Shown piece after piece: positions 12,611 through 23,950 of a stretch of DNA of 64,000 bases. The DNA comes from Aquila chrysaetos chrysaetos. Lineage: Eukaryota; Chordata; Aves; Accipitriformes; Accipitridae. The translations under genes were made by a program, and so were the position numbers. Numbering within the stretch: the first letter of the stretch is position 1; every line of letters starts with the position of its first letter. The notes beneath the pieces are model-generated. The model did no database searches. It was not told the DNA's origin and saw only the letters and a program-made list of their open reading frames with translations. Location: assembly GCF_900496995.4 (NCBI RefSeq), contig NC_044009.1, positions 47,538,005-47,602,004 of the forward strand, read 5' to 3'.

Positions 12611-15339
12611 TCTGATAGTGACAACAAGATAACTTCAGCTGAAATCTTACCTCAAATGATTACTTATGTAATGCTAGGAATACACCAGTCATTTATATGT
12701 AATGAATATAATACATCAATAATACGTAATGTTATATATGTAATGAATATTTAGGAGATGGAATTACTCATACTTATGTTATGAAATTGTATATATCACA
12801 TGGGTTATAATTAATGATATTTTCTGAAAATAGAATATGAGGATATTTATGCTTTTACTTTAATAATTTATATAACTTGCTTTTTAAGTTTTTTATTTTT
12901 TACAATTTTTTTTTTGAGGGTCTAGACACATCCTTTGTAGGAAGAATACTCTTTAGGAGTTCTTTATCTAAAAACTCTTGGCAGAGTCAGGGGACTTTGT
13001 TATCTTGTGGAGCTAGTTTAGGTGTCACAGAAACAGTGTCAAATTGCAACTTCCACTGAATTATAGCGAAACTCTAAGTGCGGTATATGAAATTAGAACT
13101 GGGTAAGAAAATATGGTTTCATAACAAGTCAAGTGATATTTCAGGTGAAACAAACAAAAAAATGTACAGTCAGAATATTGTAATTGAGTCCTGTTCCAAA
13201 AATACTGAAGAGCTTCAAAGTGAATAATTGTTTCCTCCTGTGAGTTTCTTTCTAGCATTGAGAGAACATGTGTAATATTGATGTATTGCACCAGTCATCT
13301 GGATTGCTCCTTACTGCTGGAGTAAACAGAGTCACTTTAATATTTTTGGAGGTTTCTCTACATTGTAAGAAACATCATGGGAGCTTATTAAGTTCATTAG
13401 AATACTGAAGAAATGTTAACAGCAGTTCTAAGTGCTTCTTTCCTCCAAAACAAGTTTTGTTATTCTGAGAGGAGAAATATAGGCAGTGAGCACTGGAAAG
13501 AGATTCATGCTGGATGAAATGAGGAGAAAAACAGTACCCACTATTGATGTTTACAGTTGTGGAATCTTTTGGGAAGCTTTTGGGTTTAGGGAGTCTGTGT
13601 GTTTTCACTCTTAAAGCTTCATTTTTTTGCATCATATGAAGAAATATCTAGCAAAAGATAAAACACTAAAATAAAGTTCTGGTAACAAGATGCAGCTTTC
13701 AAATATCTCAGCAGAGAAAATGTTGGGGGTGTCTGGGGCATCTGTTGATCTGACAAGTTGTATTATATACAAACCAAATATATACCTTAAAGAACTGTGT
13801 ATCTCTCCTCCTCTGAGAGTACTGTCTGAAGTTGATTCGTCTTCAGACAATGGTAATGTGGAGAGTTATACTGGTCCAGAGCACCATCTTATTTTATTCA
13901 GCAGTTGGGATCCAAGATGAAAGCCTGATCACGTGGATGTACAAGAAAGCCTTCAGATAAGAGAAAGGATGTCCTGGAACCAGCCTAGATGTGAGAAGCC
14001 AGAGTAAGGTTTGAGTTAAAGATGATGCACATGTAATGAGCATGTGAGGATACTGCTTGTATCCGTATTGGAAATAAGGATCCTCTGGGACTGATTCAAA
14101 AAATTCTTGGCCTTTGACTGACTGCTTGGCATGCAGAAGATGCCAGAGAGAGAGCACCTAGGTAGACCTATCTAAGTGGAGAAGGAGTTCTGTGAAACAT
14201 TAGCCCAAAGGTGATTACTGAGTTTGTATTTTTGATGGCATCATCCAAATAGATAGTGAGCTAGGAGCAAAAATGGTGACAATGGATGCAACTCTGTGGA
14301 ACCACCTAGGAAGTTGGAAGAGGGATAGAAAGGTTCATTTAAAAAGTGAAGAAGGAGAAGGAATGAAAATCGAGGGGTGACAGGGTCACAGGGGAATCAA
14401 AGGAAGACAAAAATTCAAGTGAAAGGCTGGTTGCAGGAGGCAGTCATTCACAACTGAAGCAATAGAAGAACAGAAGCTGATTAAAATTTAGAGACTACGT
14501 TAAGGCTAAGTTAATGGTAGCTAAAAGCTAGATTGAACTGGGTCTAGTTTGAGACTGGAAAAGAACTACTCTAATCTGCCGTTGTAGACAAGAAGTTCAA
14601 AAAACTTTGAAAAATCATCAACTGAGAAACAACGGGGCTAGTAAAAATGAAACTCTCACAGGTTTGTACTGGCGGGGGGCACTACTGCATAGTAATGGCT
14701 TGAGGAAAAAAATAAAGAAGGAAATGCAGACAGTATGAGGGAGATCAGAAGCCAGGATGGACAAGCAGATGAGTTAGAAGAGAAGAGTATCAGAGAAACT
14801 TATGCACCTCTGGCATAGAAAGAGGAGAGGCTTGAGCCTGGTTCTGCAAAGTGAAATATGGTGTCAGCATAGTTGTAAGAATCCCTCCTTCTCCTGCTTC
14901 CTTCTGTCTGCTAAGGGATGTTTTAAAATTGTTGCAGTTGATAGGGAGGCCCAAAAGTAAGAAGTATTGTTAAAACAACAAGGGTAAGTGTCATACACTG
15001 AATATAGAGTAGCAACAACAGTAGAATACTCCAGCAGGAGCAGTAAAGGAGCAGACCACAGTCAGAGTGAGACAGAGGTTGGTTGGTTCATGAAGAAGCT
15101 TGTGCCTCATGGTTACTTACAACAGCAGAGGGTAGGATTTTGGCCCGCTCTTATTTTCTTTAGTTCGTCCTCAATTTCTGAGCTGGTGTTGTGGCTCTTA
15201 AAGAAGCTGTAGAACCCAGAAGTGACTCGGGCTCAGAGCCCTCCCAACCACCAATTTTGTCTTTGGGCACCCAGGATTTCCAGTCCTTGTGAGGGATTTC
15301 CAATTAGCTAATTACCTCAGCTTTCCTTTTTTATTTTTC

Positions 15340-15378
15340 TTTTTTTTTTTTTTGTTTGATTTGGTTTTTTTTTTTTTT
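15340..15378. repeat. T-rich homopolymer patch
   Basis: Two long T runs separated by GTTTGATTTGG. No retroposon body was recognised on either side. On the minus strand it ends a 101-codon frame in polylysine, which is an artefact. Confidence 0.8.
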
Positions 15379-16329
15379 GTATTGTGCCTCTTGCGAGGAG
15401 ATATGAAGCAGACTAAGATCTGTCCTGTTGTGTCTAACTAGAAAGGAAATCTTTCTCATCCAGTCATCCTTTACGTAAGCGTTTTGAGTCCTTGTCGGAA
15501 TGATGTATTCCCAAACGGTACCAGTACTAATGTGCATATTGAATTCTGAATAGATTTTTATGACACGTATATCAGAGTTTTGAAGATCACTAGGGAAAGT
15601 ATTTCTACTGACTGCAATTTGATGAAAAGCATACAATGCCCAAAATAGCTGTTGATTTCAGATGCTGTTGCAGTTACAGGTATCAGAAAAAACCAAACAG
15701 GTAAAGCAAAATGTTTTCCTCGTTTCATGCATATATGCTAGTTCCACTGTCAGATTTAAATAGCAGTGATTGTCCTTCATAATAAATAGTTTTCAGAATT
15801 AAAAAAAAAAAAATCCTTTGGAAACCTCTAATATAATCATTGATTTTGGCTGACTGTATAAGAATATTTGGAGCAGCTATGACAGTAGATTTACAAGTCT
15901 CTATGATGCAGAGTTAAAACAAAGCCCTATTGATAGCACAGAGGCTTTTTATTTCTTTGTCTGCAAAATGACACAGAAGAAATTGAAAGATGCCTTCACA
16001 GTAAGACATTTTGTTCTTTGATTTCAGCTTTGATTCTCTTCAAACATGCAGTATTAACACCTTCATTTAGATGTTCTCAGTATGACAGAAAATAGATGAA
16101 TTCAGAGGGGTCCTACGAAACAAGATAGTGCCATGTGGCAGAAGGATGATTTCATTATTTATTCTCAGTTTGGCTTCCTGAACGTTGAAATGCTAGTGTT
16201 CTTGAAAGGCAAGTTCTTCTAGTGGAAATATGTGTAAAAATGACACGGTGTAGTAATTACTAATGGAACATAGTCTTGGGATGCATTAATGGAAGAAGTT
16301 TCTGTTTGTAAAAGGCAATAAGTTTTCTG

Positions 16330-16455
16330 GGTGGACTTGTTCTTTATTGTCTCTGTGCCCCAGTTTTCTTATCTGTAAAGTGGGGATCCCATACATTAGC
16401 TGTTTTTTGGGATTCTTGAGTAATGTGCTATAAAAATGCAAATTTTTATATTTTT
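16330..16455 (+). repeat. MIR-type SINE remnant
   Basis: CTGTGCCCCAGTTTTCTTAT followed by CTGTAAAGTGGGGAT is a clear match to the MIR core (consensus sense 'cctcagtttcctcatctgtaaaatgggg'). It is followed about 45 bases later by AATGTGCTATAAAAATGCAA, which matches the sauropsid MIR tail. Plus orientation; ends approximate. Confidence 0.85.
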
Positions 16456-17759
16456 TTCAGTTACGGGTTTAAAATTCCTTAAAGCAGTCATAAAGATAAC
16501 CATTTTAATTTCCCTTTGACTTTTAATTCAAAGCAAAATAGTCATTCAAAAGATGGTAGTATATGAGGTCAGTTAAGTTCCCTTTATAGTCTGCATAATT
16601 CATTTCTAGAATAGCTGAGTCAACCATTTATAATAGTCTTTAAAGTTCTTAGTAATAAGCCGGAAAGCCAGTCTTCAGAAAGGTCAGGAAGACCAAAACA
16701 TGATCTTTCTCTGAGTAGTAGCTGCTCTTGATAAATTTCTTTTCATTTGTAATTTATTGTTTGTACTCAGTGTGCCTCTACAATTCCAAGGCCTCTCGTG
16801 TGCTCAGAATAAGTTGGTTTTTTCTTAAGTTTAGACTGCCAACCCAAGTGCCAATGTTATATTCAAATAATAAAGGAACTGGGACAATTTGGTTTGATCA
16901 TGTGAATCACATGAATATCTGCAGAATAAGTAAACTGTCACCACTAGATCTGTCTGTAATGATAAATAAGTGATAGACAATAACACCTATGATTACCGTA
17001 TGTGGGATACTGGGCTTGACAGATCAGCAGCCCAGCATGGCGCCTGTAATGTTCCACTATCAAAGCTGACCTATACTGTCAGTTGCCATGCACAGATTTA
17101 AGAAAACATAGCAGAATCCATATGGTGCCGTACCACTATACTGTATAGAATAGTACCGCGGAGCTCTTGTTTATGTCATCCATTTTTATTTGATTTTATA
17201 TTTACCTAACACACTGACAGCACATAACAAATAATAGCAAAGTAATACCTGTGGAGATATTATTTTTTATTAGTATAAATAAATACATTAAATCAGGCAT
17301 AATAGTTTCATTTACTTGAGAGACTAAGATTTATTACTTTATTTTTTGGTCATTTAAGTAAATAAATAATATTCTGTGTGGCTCATAATCTTCTATGAAA
17401 CACTTCTTTATTTTCTTTTATTCTAGCAATTCATAAACGCATTAAGTAAAATTCCATATTTAAATAACGTTAAAATAGTGACACAAATTAAAGTCATAGC
17501 AGCGTGAAAAAAATACAGCCTGCCAAGATAAATTTGCATGTCCTAATTTTGATTATTTATGTTGCAATCTAAATGCTGAACATATTTTTGTAATGAATAT
17601 GTTTGTAAATTTCCAACGGGATTTAAATTTTTAAAAATACAAAGTTACTGGGAAAAGAAAATATATTATGACTATAATTTTCTTGGTTGTCTGCTGACGC
17701 AAACAGCTACACAAACTTTAAAACTATGTTACTTTATCAGAACACATTTAAGCAATGAA

Positions 17760-17910
17760 ACACAATGGGTGGTGTTGTTATGGTAAGATAATCACCCCCT
17801 GAGGTGTACTGAGACACAGTGTGGCTGATTACCTCTAATCCTGTTGGGACGTAATTATTTCATGGCAACAATATTCTTGGAACTGCCTTATTGCTGTTAT
17901 CAAATTTCTT
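17760..17910. other. Possible conserved non-coding block (homeobox/RFX-like motifs)
   Basis: A mixed-composition stretch inside very AT-rich DNA. It contains TAATTATTTCATGGCAACAA, which joins a homeodomain-type TAATTA core to CATGGCAAC, resembling an RFX half-site, with a nearby GTTGTTATGG in the opposite sense. This arrangement is typical of developmental enhancers, but motif matches of this length are frequent by chance and no conservation data are available here. Confidence 0.2.
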
Positions 17911-20573
17911 TTAGCTTTATATCTAAACACATTAAACAATGACTTTGTCAACTTTGAGGTCTGTTGAGATTAACCTATCTTTTCATGATGTTTAATTGGT
18001 AGTTGAAATATTTTTTTCAAGTTTGGTTTCAATTTCCTTGTAAGATTCCAGCAGAATTGCAAGCAGAATAGTAGGAGATTCTGATCCATCCGAATGAAGC
18101 TGCAAAGCGTAAAGAGTTTTATAAAATGCATTAAAATTAGAAAAGCAGTCCGGTTGGCTAGCAGGGATTCCAAGAAAATTAAGAATAGGTCTGCACTGAA
18201 GTTGCATCAGGTCTGCAAGCCTCCTATTTTCAGTGCAGGGTAAGATGTATGAATGAGTCTGAACTACGGAAGCTCACCAGGAAAGGCAGCCTGGAGGTCC
18301 TAGCAAGGCCTTGTTGATGGGTTCAAGAGAAAATGCAGCTCCATGCAGGCTAGTTTATCTTGCTCTTGGTGGATTTTGCAGTCTGAGCTTCTTGCTACTG
18401 GAGTAGCCAGCAAGGGTTAACAGGACAGCTAGATGAAAGCCAGCTTGTGTGCCTTGGCTGCAAGGTTTATATAAACACTTGCTAGGTGTTCCAACGTATA
18501 TAGTTGCCTGATCAAAGTTTGAGGTGTTCAAGCTTTTCCACTTTCCTTCAGATCTCTATCCCAGGTCATTATGGTGACATAGAGAGAGAAAGTGCAGGAG
18601 GATGGGAGAACATTGCAGTCTGAATGCTGACGTCCACTTCTACAGCGTTTATTTTTTTCTGGCTCATGAAGGCAGCTCTGATCTCTTCAGCCGAACTGGT
18701 CACCTGAAGGGAAGCTGCTCAAATAGCAGGTACTTACAGACCAGTTCCCTAATTTTTAACTGGGAGAAGTGACACATAGTAGAAATTCAGAGTAAAACTT
18801 TCATTTCTCTTGCCATCTTCAGTCTTCATCTATCATCAAATTGAGATAGTAATTAAAGGAATAATATAATAATTGATAAAATTGATGGATATAATTGATG
18901 CTGTATCTGATTTATGTGGTGAGAGGGTATACTTAGGCCACAGGGCAGACATTTCACAGTTGTGCTCTCTTGCTTGAAGGCTTGCAAGAGCATGCCATGG
19001 CTCTCCTCCAGCATGTGTGCCTGGCTGTCCTGCCCAGAGAAATCAAGACACAGGAAGAGGAGAGCTCTAACCCCGATGCTGAACTGAAAAGGTGGGGTGA
19101 GAAGCTGGAAGCATTCCCTCTCTTCCATCTCAGCCAAAGACAGACACTACAGCTCTGAAGTCTTTCTTGGTAGTTTGTAAAACTGAAAAATGGATCTAGG
19201 AGTTAAAATGGATTGAGCTGAATTGTGCGTTTTGGTGTAAGAGAGGGAGAAGAGCAAGAAATTTGTCAGTGGATAAAGGCATATTGTTAAGTCATCACAT
19301 TTTGAAACTATTGAGCCCTTCCTGGAGATGAAGAATTATTCTGCTAAATCCTCTGAGCCCTATTAACTTGAGCAAGGATAAAGAGTTGAAGAGTCCCTTT
19401 GGGGCAGAAGAGATTATAGAACGGAACAGAAAGATCCCAAAGCAAAAACCCCTAGAAACAGTTATGGGGGAAAGGCTTAGAGTAAGATTCATGACTTTTT
19501 GTTGCATAAATTTATGAAAGAAAGACTCCAGGAAAGTGAAAAAGTTGGACCACTGTTTATATACTGCATCCAAAGCAGAGTAGGGTCTTTTTACAGAATG
19601 ATAGCAAAAATTCAGATGGTTTATTTTTATTTATAATTAGTGTATATGTGAATGTTGGCTTTTAGGGATGATCTTATTATAAAGAAAGGAGGAAAGGATG
19701 AGAAAGATGTAATGCTTTCTGGACCTCTGCCCATTCCACAAATCACATTCTCCTCCAGGCTTTCTCAGCAGAACATCTTTGTTTTCTACTGAATGGTGTA
19801 CTCAAAGATGAGTTGCATTCATTTATTTTCTAAAGTAGGGCTTGTTTGCACTCTATTTGGAATAGATTTCTGTCTTATTATACTAATGCACGTTCAGTCC
19901 TAATCTAATAATCTGATCTGGATTACTAAGTGCTAACAGAGCTGTTATCTATCATGGATGAGTTTATCTCAGTGAAGGCGACGATTTCCAAAGGGAATAA
20001 GCAAGATTTCAGAGTATGTATGTGAATAATAAATTGAGATACAGGTGGCACATTTTAGTAATGAGGAGGTAAAATGATAATTGAGTGGCTCAAAACTGCT
20101 GTGATTTAAAGTACATTTTAATTGATAGAGATTTGCAAGGTACATGACCATTGTGCAAGTTAACAGTGTTGAACTAAGAGGACAGAATACTTTTGAAAAT
20201 TATTTTTGCAAGAGAGGAGGTGTCAGTTTAAATGAATTCAATGCAAGTTCCATCTGGTACGGTTGCATTCTGCCTGTCTGAATTCTCTTTGGGGTTTAAC
20301 TGTAATATTATTTTTTTTAATTCTTACATACAACTTTTAAATAAAATCATTGAACTTCTGATCTGAGTCATTGCAGATGGTCTTAGAGTATATTCTAGCC
20401 TTGATAAAAGCAATTTTCATGATAAAATAATTTATTAATTGTTCAAAGGAACATGCATCAAGTCCAAAATCACAACTCTTGATGGTAACGATAGGATTTT
20501 TGCAGATTAAAATGTTGACCTTCTGTTTTGGAGATGGGTTTTGTTTTGTGTCAGTAAGATAGGATGTGTCCTA

Positions 20574-21359
20574 TGATCAAGTTTAGGAGTGGTGTTCCTC
20601 AGAGGTCGGTATTGGGACCAGTGCTGTTTAACATCTTTGTCAACGACATGGGCAGTGGAATTGAGTGCACCCTCAGCAAGTTTGCTGGCAACACGCTGGA
20701 GGGAAGAGATGCCATCCCGAGGGACCTTGACAGGCTTGAGGTGGGCGCACGTGATCCTCATGAAGTTCAACAAGGCCAAGTGCAAGGTCCTGCACATGGG
20801 TCAGGGCAATCCCAAGCCCAGATACAGGCTGGGCCATGAGTAGATTGAGAGCAGCCCTGTGGAGAAGGACTTGGGGGTATTAGTGGATGAAAAACTGAAT
20901 ATGAGTCAGCAATGCGCAATTGTAGCCCAGAAAGCCAGTTGCATTCTGGGCTGTATCAAAAGAAGCATGACCAGCGGGCTGAGGGAGGTGATTCTCCCCC
21001 TCTACTCTGCTCTGGTGAGACCCTGCATTCAGCTCTGGGGCCCCCAACATAAGAAGGACATCGATGTGTTGGAGTGGGTCCAGAGGAGGGTCATGAAGAT
21101 GATCAGAGGGCTGGAGCACCTCTCCTGTGAAGACAGGTTGAGAGAGTTGAGGTTGTTCAGCCTGGAGAAGAGAAGTCTCTGGGCAGACCTTATAGCAGCC
21201 TTCCAGTACCTAAAGGGGGGCTACAGGAAAGCAGGAGAGGGACTTTTTGCAAGGGCATGTAATGATGGGACAAGGGGTAACGGTTTTAAACTGAAAGAGG
21301 GTAGATTTGGATCAGATGTAAGGAAGAAGTTCTCTGCTGTGAGGGTGGTGAGGCACTGA
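20574..21359 (+). pseudogene. Broken CR1 reverse transcriptase remnant
   Basis: Decayed coding remnant inside the CR1. Frame 1 (from 20564) covers the GVPQ block through the active-site region. Reading moves to a second frame near 20740, where the [17 protein letters not shown] segment lies, and to a third frame for the [10 protein letters not shown] segment from about 20859 to 21359. The usual YADD/FADD catalytic box reads FAGN here, replacing both aspartates, and the sequence after it is shortened. A few residues after ALVRP are also missing relative to the family. It cannot encode an active enzyme. Confidence 0.9.
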
Positions 21360-21534
21360 AAGCACAGGTTGCCCAGAGAGGTTGTGGCTGCCCCATCCCT
21401 GGCAGTGTTCCAGGCCAGGCTGGATGGGGCTTTGAGCAACCTGGTCTAGTGGAAGGTGTCCCTGCCCATGCCAGGGGGGTTGCAACTAGATGATCTTTAA
21501 GGTCCCTTCCAACCCAAACCATTCTATGATTCTC
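20574..21534 (+). mobile_element. CR1 LINE, 5'-truncated copy
   Basis: A 5'-truncated CR1 retrotransposon carrying the C-terminal part of the reverse-transcriptase ORF and the 3' end. The sequence begins in the conserved [18 protein letters not shown] block, continues through the CTLSKFA block, then [18 protein letters not shown], [36 protein letters not shown] and [16 protein letters not shown] blocks, all characteristic of CR1. It ends in the CR1 3' signature CATTCTATGATTCT at 21521-21534. The copy is dead: the catalytic motif is degraded, coding switches among three frames, and short internal deletions are evident. No flanking target duplication was seen, which is usual for CR1. Confidence 0.95.
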
Positions 21535-22110
21535 TGAGTTCAGCTTTGATCTGTGAAAGTTGTTTTTTGAGGTATAAGACCTTGATCTAATATTTGAGTT
21601 TTACTTTAGTGAGTTTGCTGAGTTACTGAAGGAAGAGACCGATCAGGTTTAAATGCTGCAACAGCAAACTTTTGAGTAATACATATAGAGTAGTTAATAG
21701 GAATATTCCTATTGAGAGTTTAAGTTCCAGTAGATTTTTGTGTCAATGATAAGAAAGGAGAAGGAATGATCAGTTATTGTGGTCACTACATGATATGGTG
21801 TGTCTGCTGTCTGCCTTGAAGGGAGAGAAGACTTTCTTTGCCCGAAATGTAGATTTGTACTTCTAGTAGAGAGGACGGCTTGTGATCCTGACAAATAGGT
21901 GACTGTGTTTCTGAGCACCAAAGCCATTGAGGATTTCTTGGATCCACAGATGTCATTGATATAACAGCAGGTCCTATTGAAGTAAGAGGGAGGAATGAAA
22001 TCAAGGAGAAAAATAAATCAGAAGGGGTAAAAAGAAATGCGACTACTAAAAACGTATCAGTTTCAGAAGCAGAAGAATCTGAAGGCTGCCTTCGTAGCTG
22101 AAAATGTCAA
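21535..22110. other. Unique DNA between CR1 and LTR
   Basis: About 575 bases of unique AT-rich sequence separating the CR1 3' end from the plus-strand LTR. No feature recognised; overlapping 72-codon frames on the minus strand look random. Confidence 0.6.
22106..22110. repeat. Target-site duplication, left copy (GTCAA)
   Basis: GTCAA immediately before the LTR's TGTCC start; the same pentamer follows the LTR end at 22691-22695. Confidence 0.9.
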
Positions 22111-22690
22111 TGTCCTAGTTTCAGCTGGGATAGAGTTAACTGTCTTCCTAGTAGCTGGTACGGTGCTATGTTTTGAGTTCAGTATGAGAAGAATGTTGAT
22201 AACACTGATGTTTTCAGTTGCTGCTAGTAGTGTTTAGACTAATGTCAAGGATTTTTCAGCTTCTCATGCCCAGCCAGCGAGAAAGCTGGAGGGGCACAAG
22301 AAGTTGGCACAGGACACAGCCAGGGCACCTGACCCAAACTGGCCAACAGGGTATTCCATACCATATGACGTCCCATCTAGTATAGGAACTGGGAAGTGGG
22401 GGCGGGGAATCGCCGCTCGGGGGACTAGCTGGGTGCCGGTCGGCGGGTGGTGAGCAATTGCACTGCGCATCATTTGTACATTCCAATCCTTTCATTATTG
22501 CTGTTGTCATTTTATTAGTGTTATCATTATCATTATCCGTTTCTTCTTTTCTGTTCTATTAAACTGTTCTTATCTCAACCCGTGGGTTTTGCTTCTTTTT
22601 CCCGATTTTCTCCCCCATCCCACTGGGTGGGGGGGGAGTGAGTGAGCGGCTGCGTGGTGCTTAGTTGCTGGCTGGGGTTAAACCACGACA
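22111..22690 (+). mobile_element. Solo LTR of an avian endogenous retrovirus (family A, copy 2)
   Basis: A 580-bp element in plus orientation with ends TGTCCTAG and CCACGACA, flanked by a perfect 5-bp target-site duplication GTCAA (22106-22110, 22691-22695). It retains TGACGTC (22366-22372) and ATTAAA (22558-22563). The TATA position is altered to a TATAGG-like sequence, unlike the copy at 33312. It aligns by eye end to end with the LTRs at 9674 (opposite strand) and 33312. No internal retroviral sequence adjoins it, so it is a solo LTR from an independent insertion. The ERVL-like class is inferred from the 5-bp duplication. Confidence 0.94.
22558..22563 (+). promoter_or_regulatory. LTR polyadenylation signal ATTAAA
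   Basis: ATTAAA followed by CTGTTCTTATCTCAACCC. The same hexamer and downstream block occur at 33779-33784 and, on the minus strand, at 9801-9806, so the position is conserved in all three copies. It is therefore the likely R-region poly(A) signal. Confidence 0.6.
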
Positions 22691-22695
22691 GTCAA
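22691..22695. repeat. Target-site duplication, right copy (GTCAA)
   Basis: Exact repeat of 22106-22110, directly after CCACGACA. Confidence 0.9.
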
Positions 22696-23847
22696 ATTGC
22701 TCCAGGGTTTAGAAAAGAGGATGAGCATTGTGCAGCCTGCAGAAAGTAAGCACATAAATTATAGGCAAGGAACAAGGTGAAGGACAAACAAACAAGCAAG
22801 ACAACAAGGCAGCAGAAGACACTTTCAGTAGGCATTTGGCCCATTGGAAACTGCACTTCACCAAACACGATTACAGGGATTTGGGAAGGAAACAGAGGGA
22901 AACACATATCTGTCCTGATAATTTTCTCAAAAATCCTTTCTGTCCCTTCAGTAGGAGAAGACAGAAAAAATGACTGTGGGTGAACGCTGCCTAACAGGGC
23001 CTGCTACCTTTTTGGTTGTGCTTTATAGCAGATTTTGTACCAGTTTTTCTAGTTAAATTTCCATGTGTGTTTTGATGTGACACATCAAGCAAACAGGCTT
23101 GCTTATGAGGATGAATTGAAATAACAAATAAACATTTTGCAGTTGTGCTGCAACTCTAGTTTCAGTGGGGGAAAATTTAGTGGTAGGGTAGCTTTTTGTC
23201 CTCCTTTGTAGTAAGTAGGGAACATCTTCACTCTTGGAAGAACTCAGAGAATTCCAGCCTTCCTACTGTCTCTCTTGATCATGAACAGCAGGGGCATAGG
23301 GGTCAGGAGAATATTCACAATCTCTCTGAATTTTAAAAAGCTGAATGGAGGTTGTACCTCTTGCAAATAAAGACGAATAAAACGTATAAATCGCCAAAAC
23401 CAAAATCTTTTTTCTTTGGAAGTTATGAATGCAAATGTTTAAATGCGCAAGACAGACAGTTACTCTTTCCTTGGGTTTCCAGCACCAGAGTCTGGGATTT
23501 TGCTGGAGACCCTAATGATTGCTTTTTAAGCCAATACCTCTTTCGGCCTAACTGAAAAGCAAAGGCTTTTCATTTCTGTTATTTATGATGGAGATACCCG
23601 ATGGAAACCTTGGTCTAGGTAGGCTAAAATCCTTTTCGTTTTCATTAAAAAATGCAATTTTCCTTATAAAATGGACAAAATCTAATGTCTGAATGATTTA
23701 ATACGGATTGTTAAAAAGTGTTTTCTTAGTACTAGATAATCCCTGAGATGTTCAGAATATTATTCTTAACACAGGAAGACATAGTGCCTGCTTTGGAGAG
23801 TTTATTACCTTTGAGCAAGAGTGTTATTATGGTTTAAATCCTATCAG

Positions 23848-23950
23848 GGGCTGGAGGAGTCCTTGTTCAAACTCTGCCTCTACAACCTTCCTATTAAACT
23901 TATGCCTCAGAGTTTCTTCTTGTAAAACAGACAATTATTTTTATTTTTAA
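23848..23950 (+). repeat. Possible MIR-type SINE remnant
   Basis: GTTCAAACTCTGCCTCTACA followed about 45 bases later by CCTCAGAGTTTCTTCTTGTA and AAACAGACAATTAT matches the order of MIR A-box-distal and core segments in plus orientation. Both matches carry several substitutions. Ends approximate. Confidence 0.55.

Larger units (their letters stand above)
10275..20573. other. Non-coding unique DNA between first LTR and CR1
   Basis: Mostly unique AT-rich DNA. It holds three MIR-like remnants (10465, 12445, 16330), T-rich runs at 10669-10680 and 15340-15378, an AT-rich stretch at 12640-12900 and another at 17200-17680, a possible conserved block at 17760-17910, and the unexplained 170-codon minus frame at 11390-11902. 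No exon with a credible protein match was seen. Confidence 0.6.
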
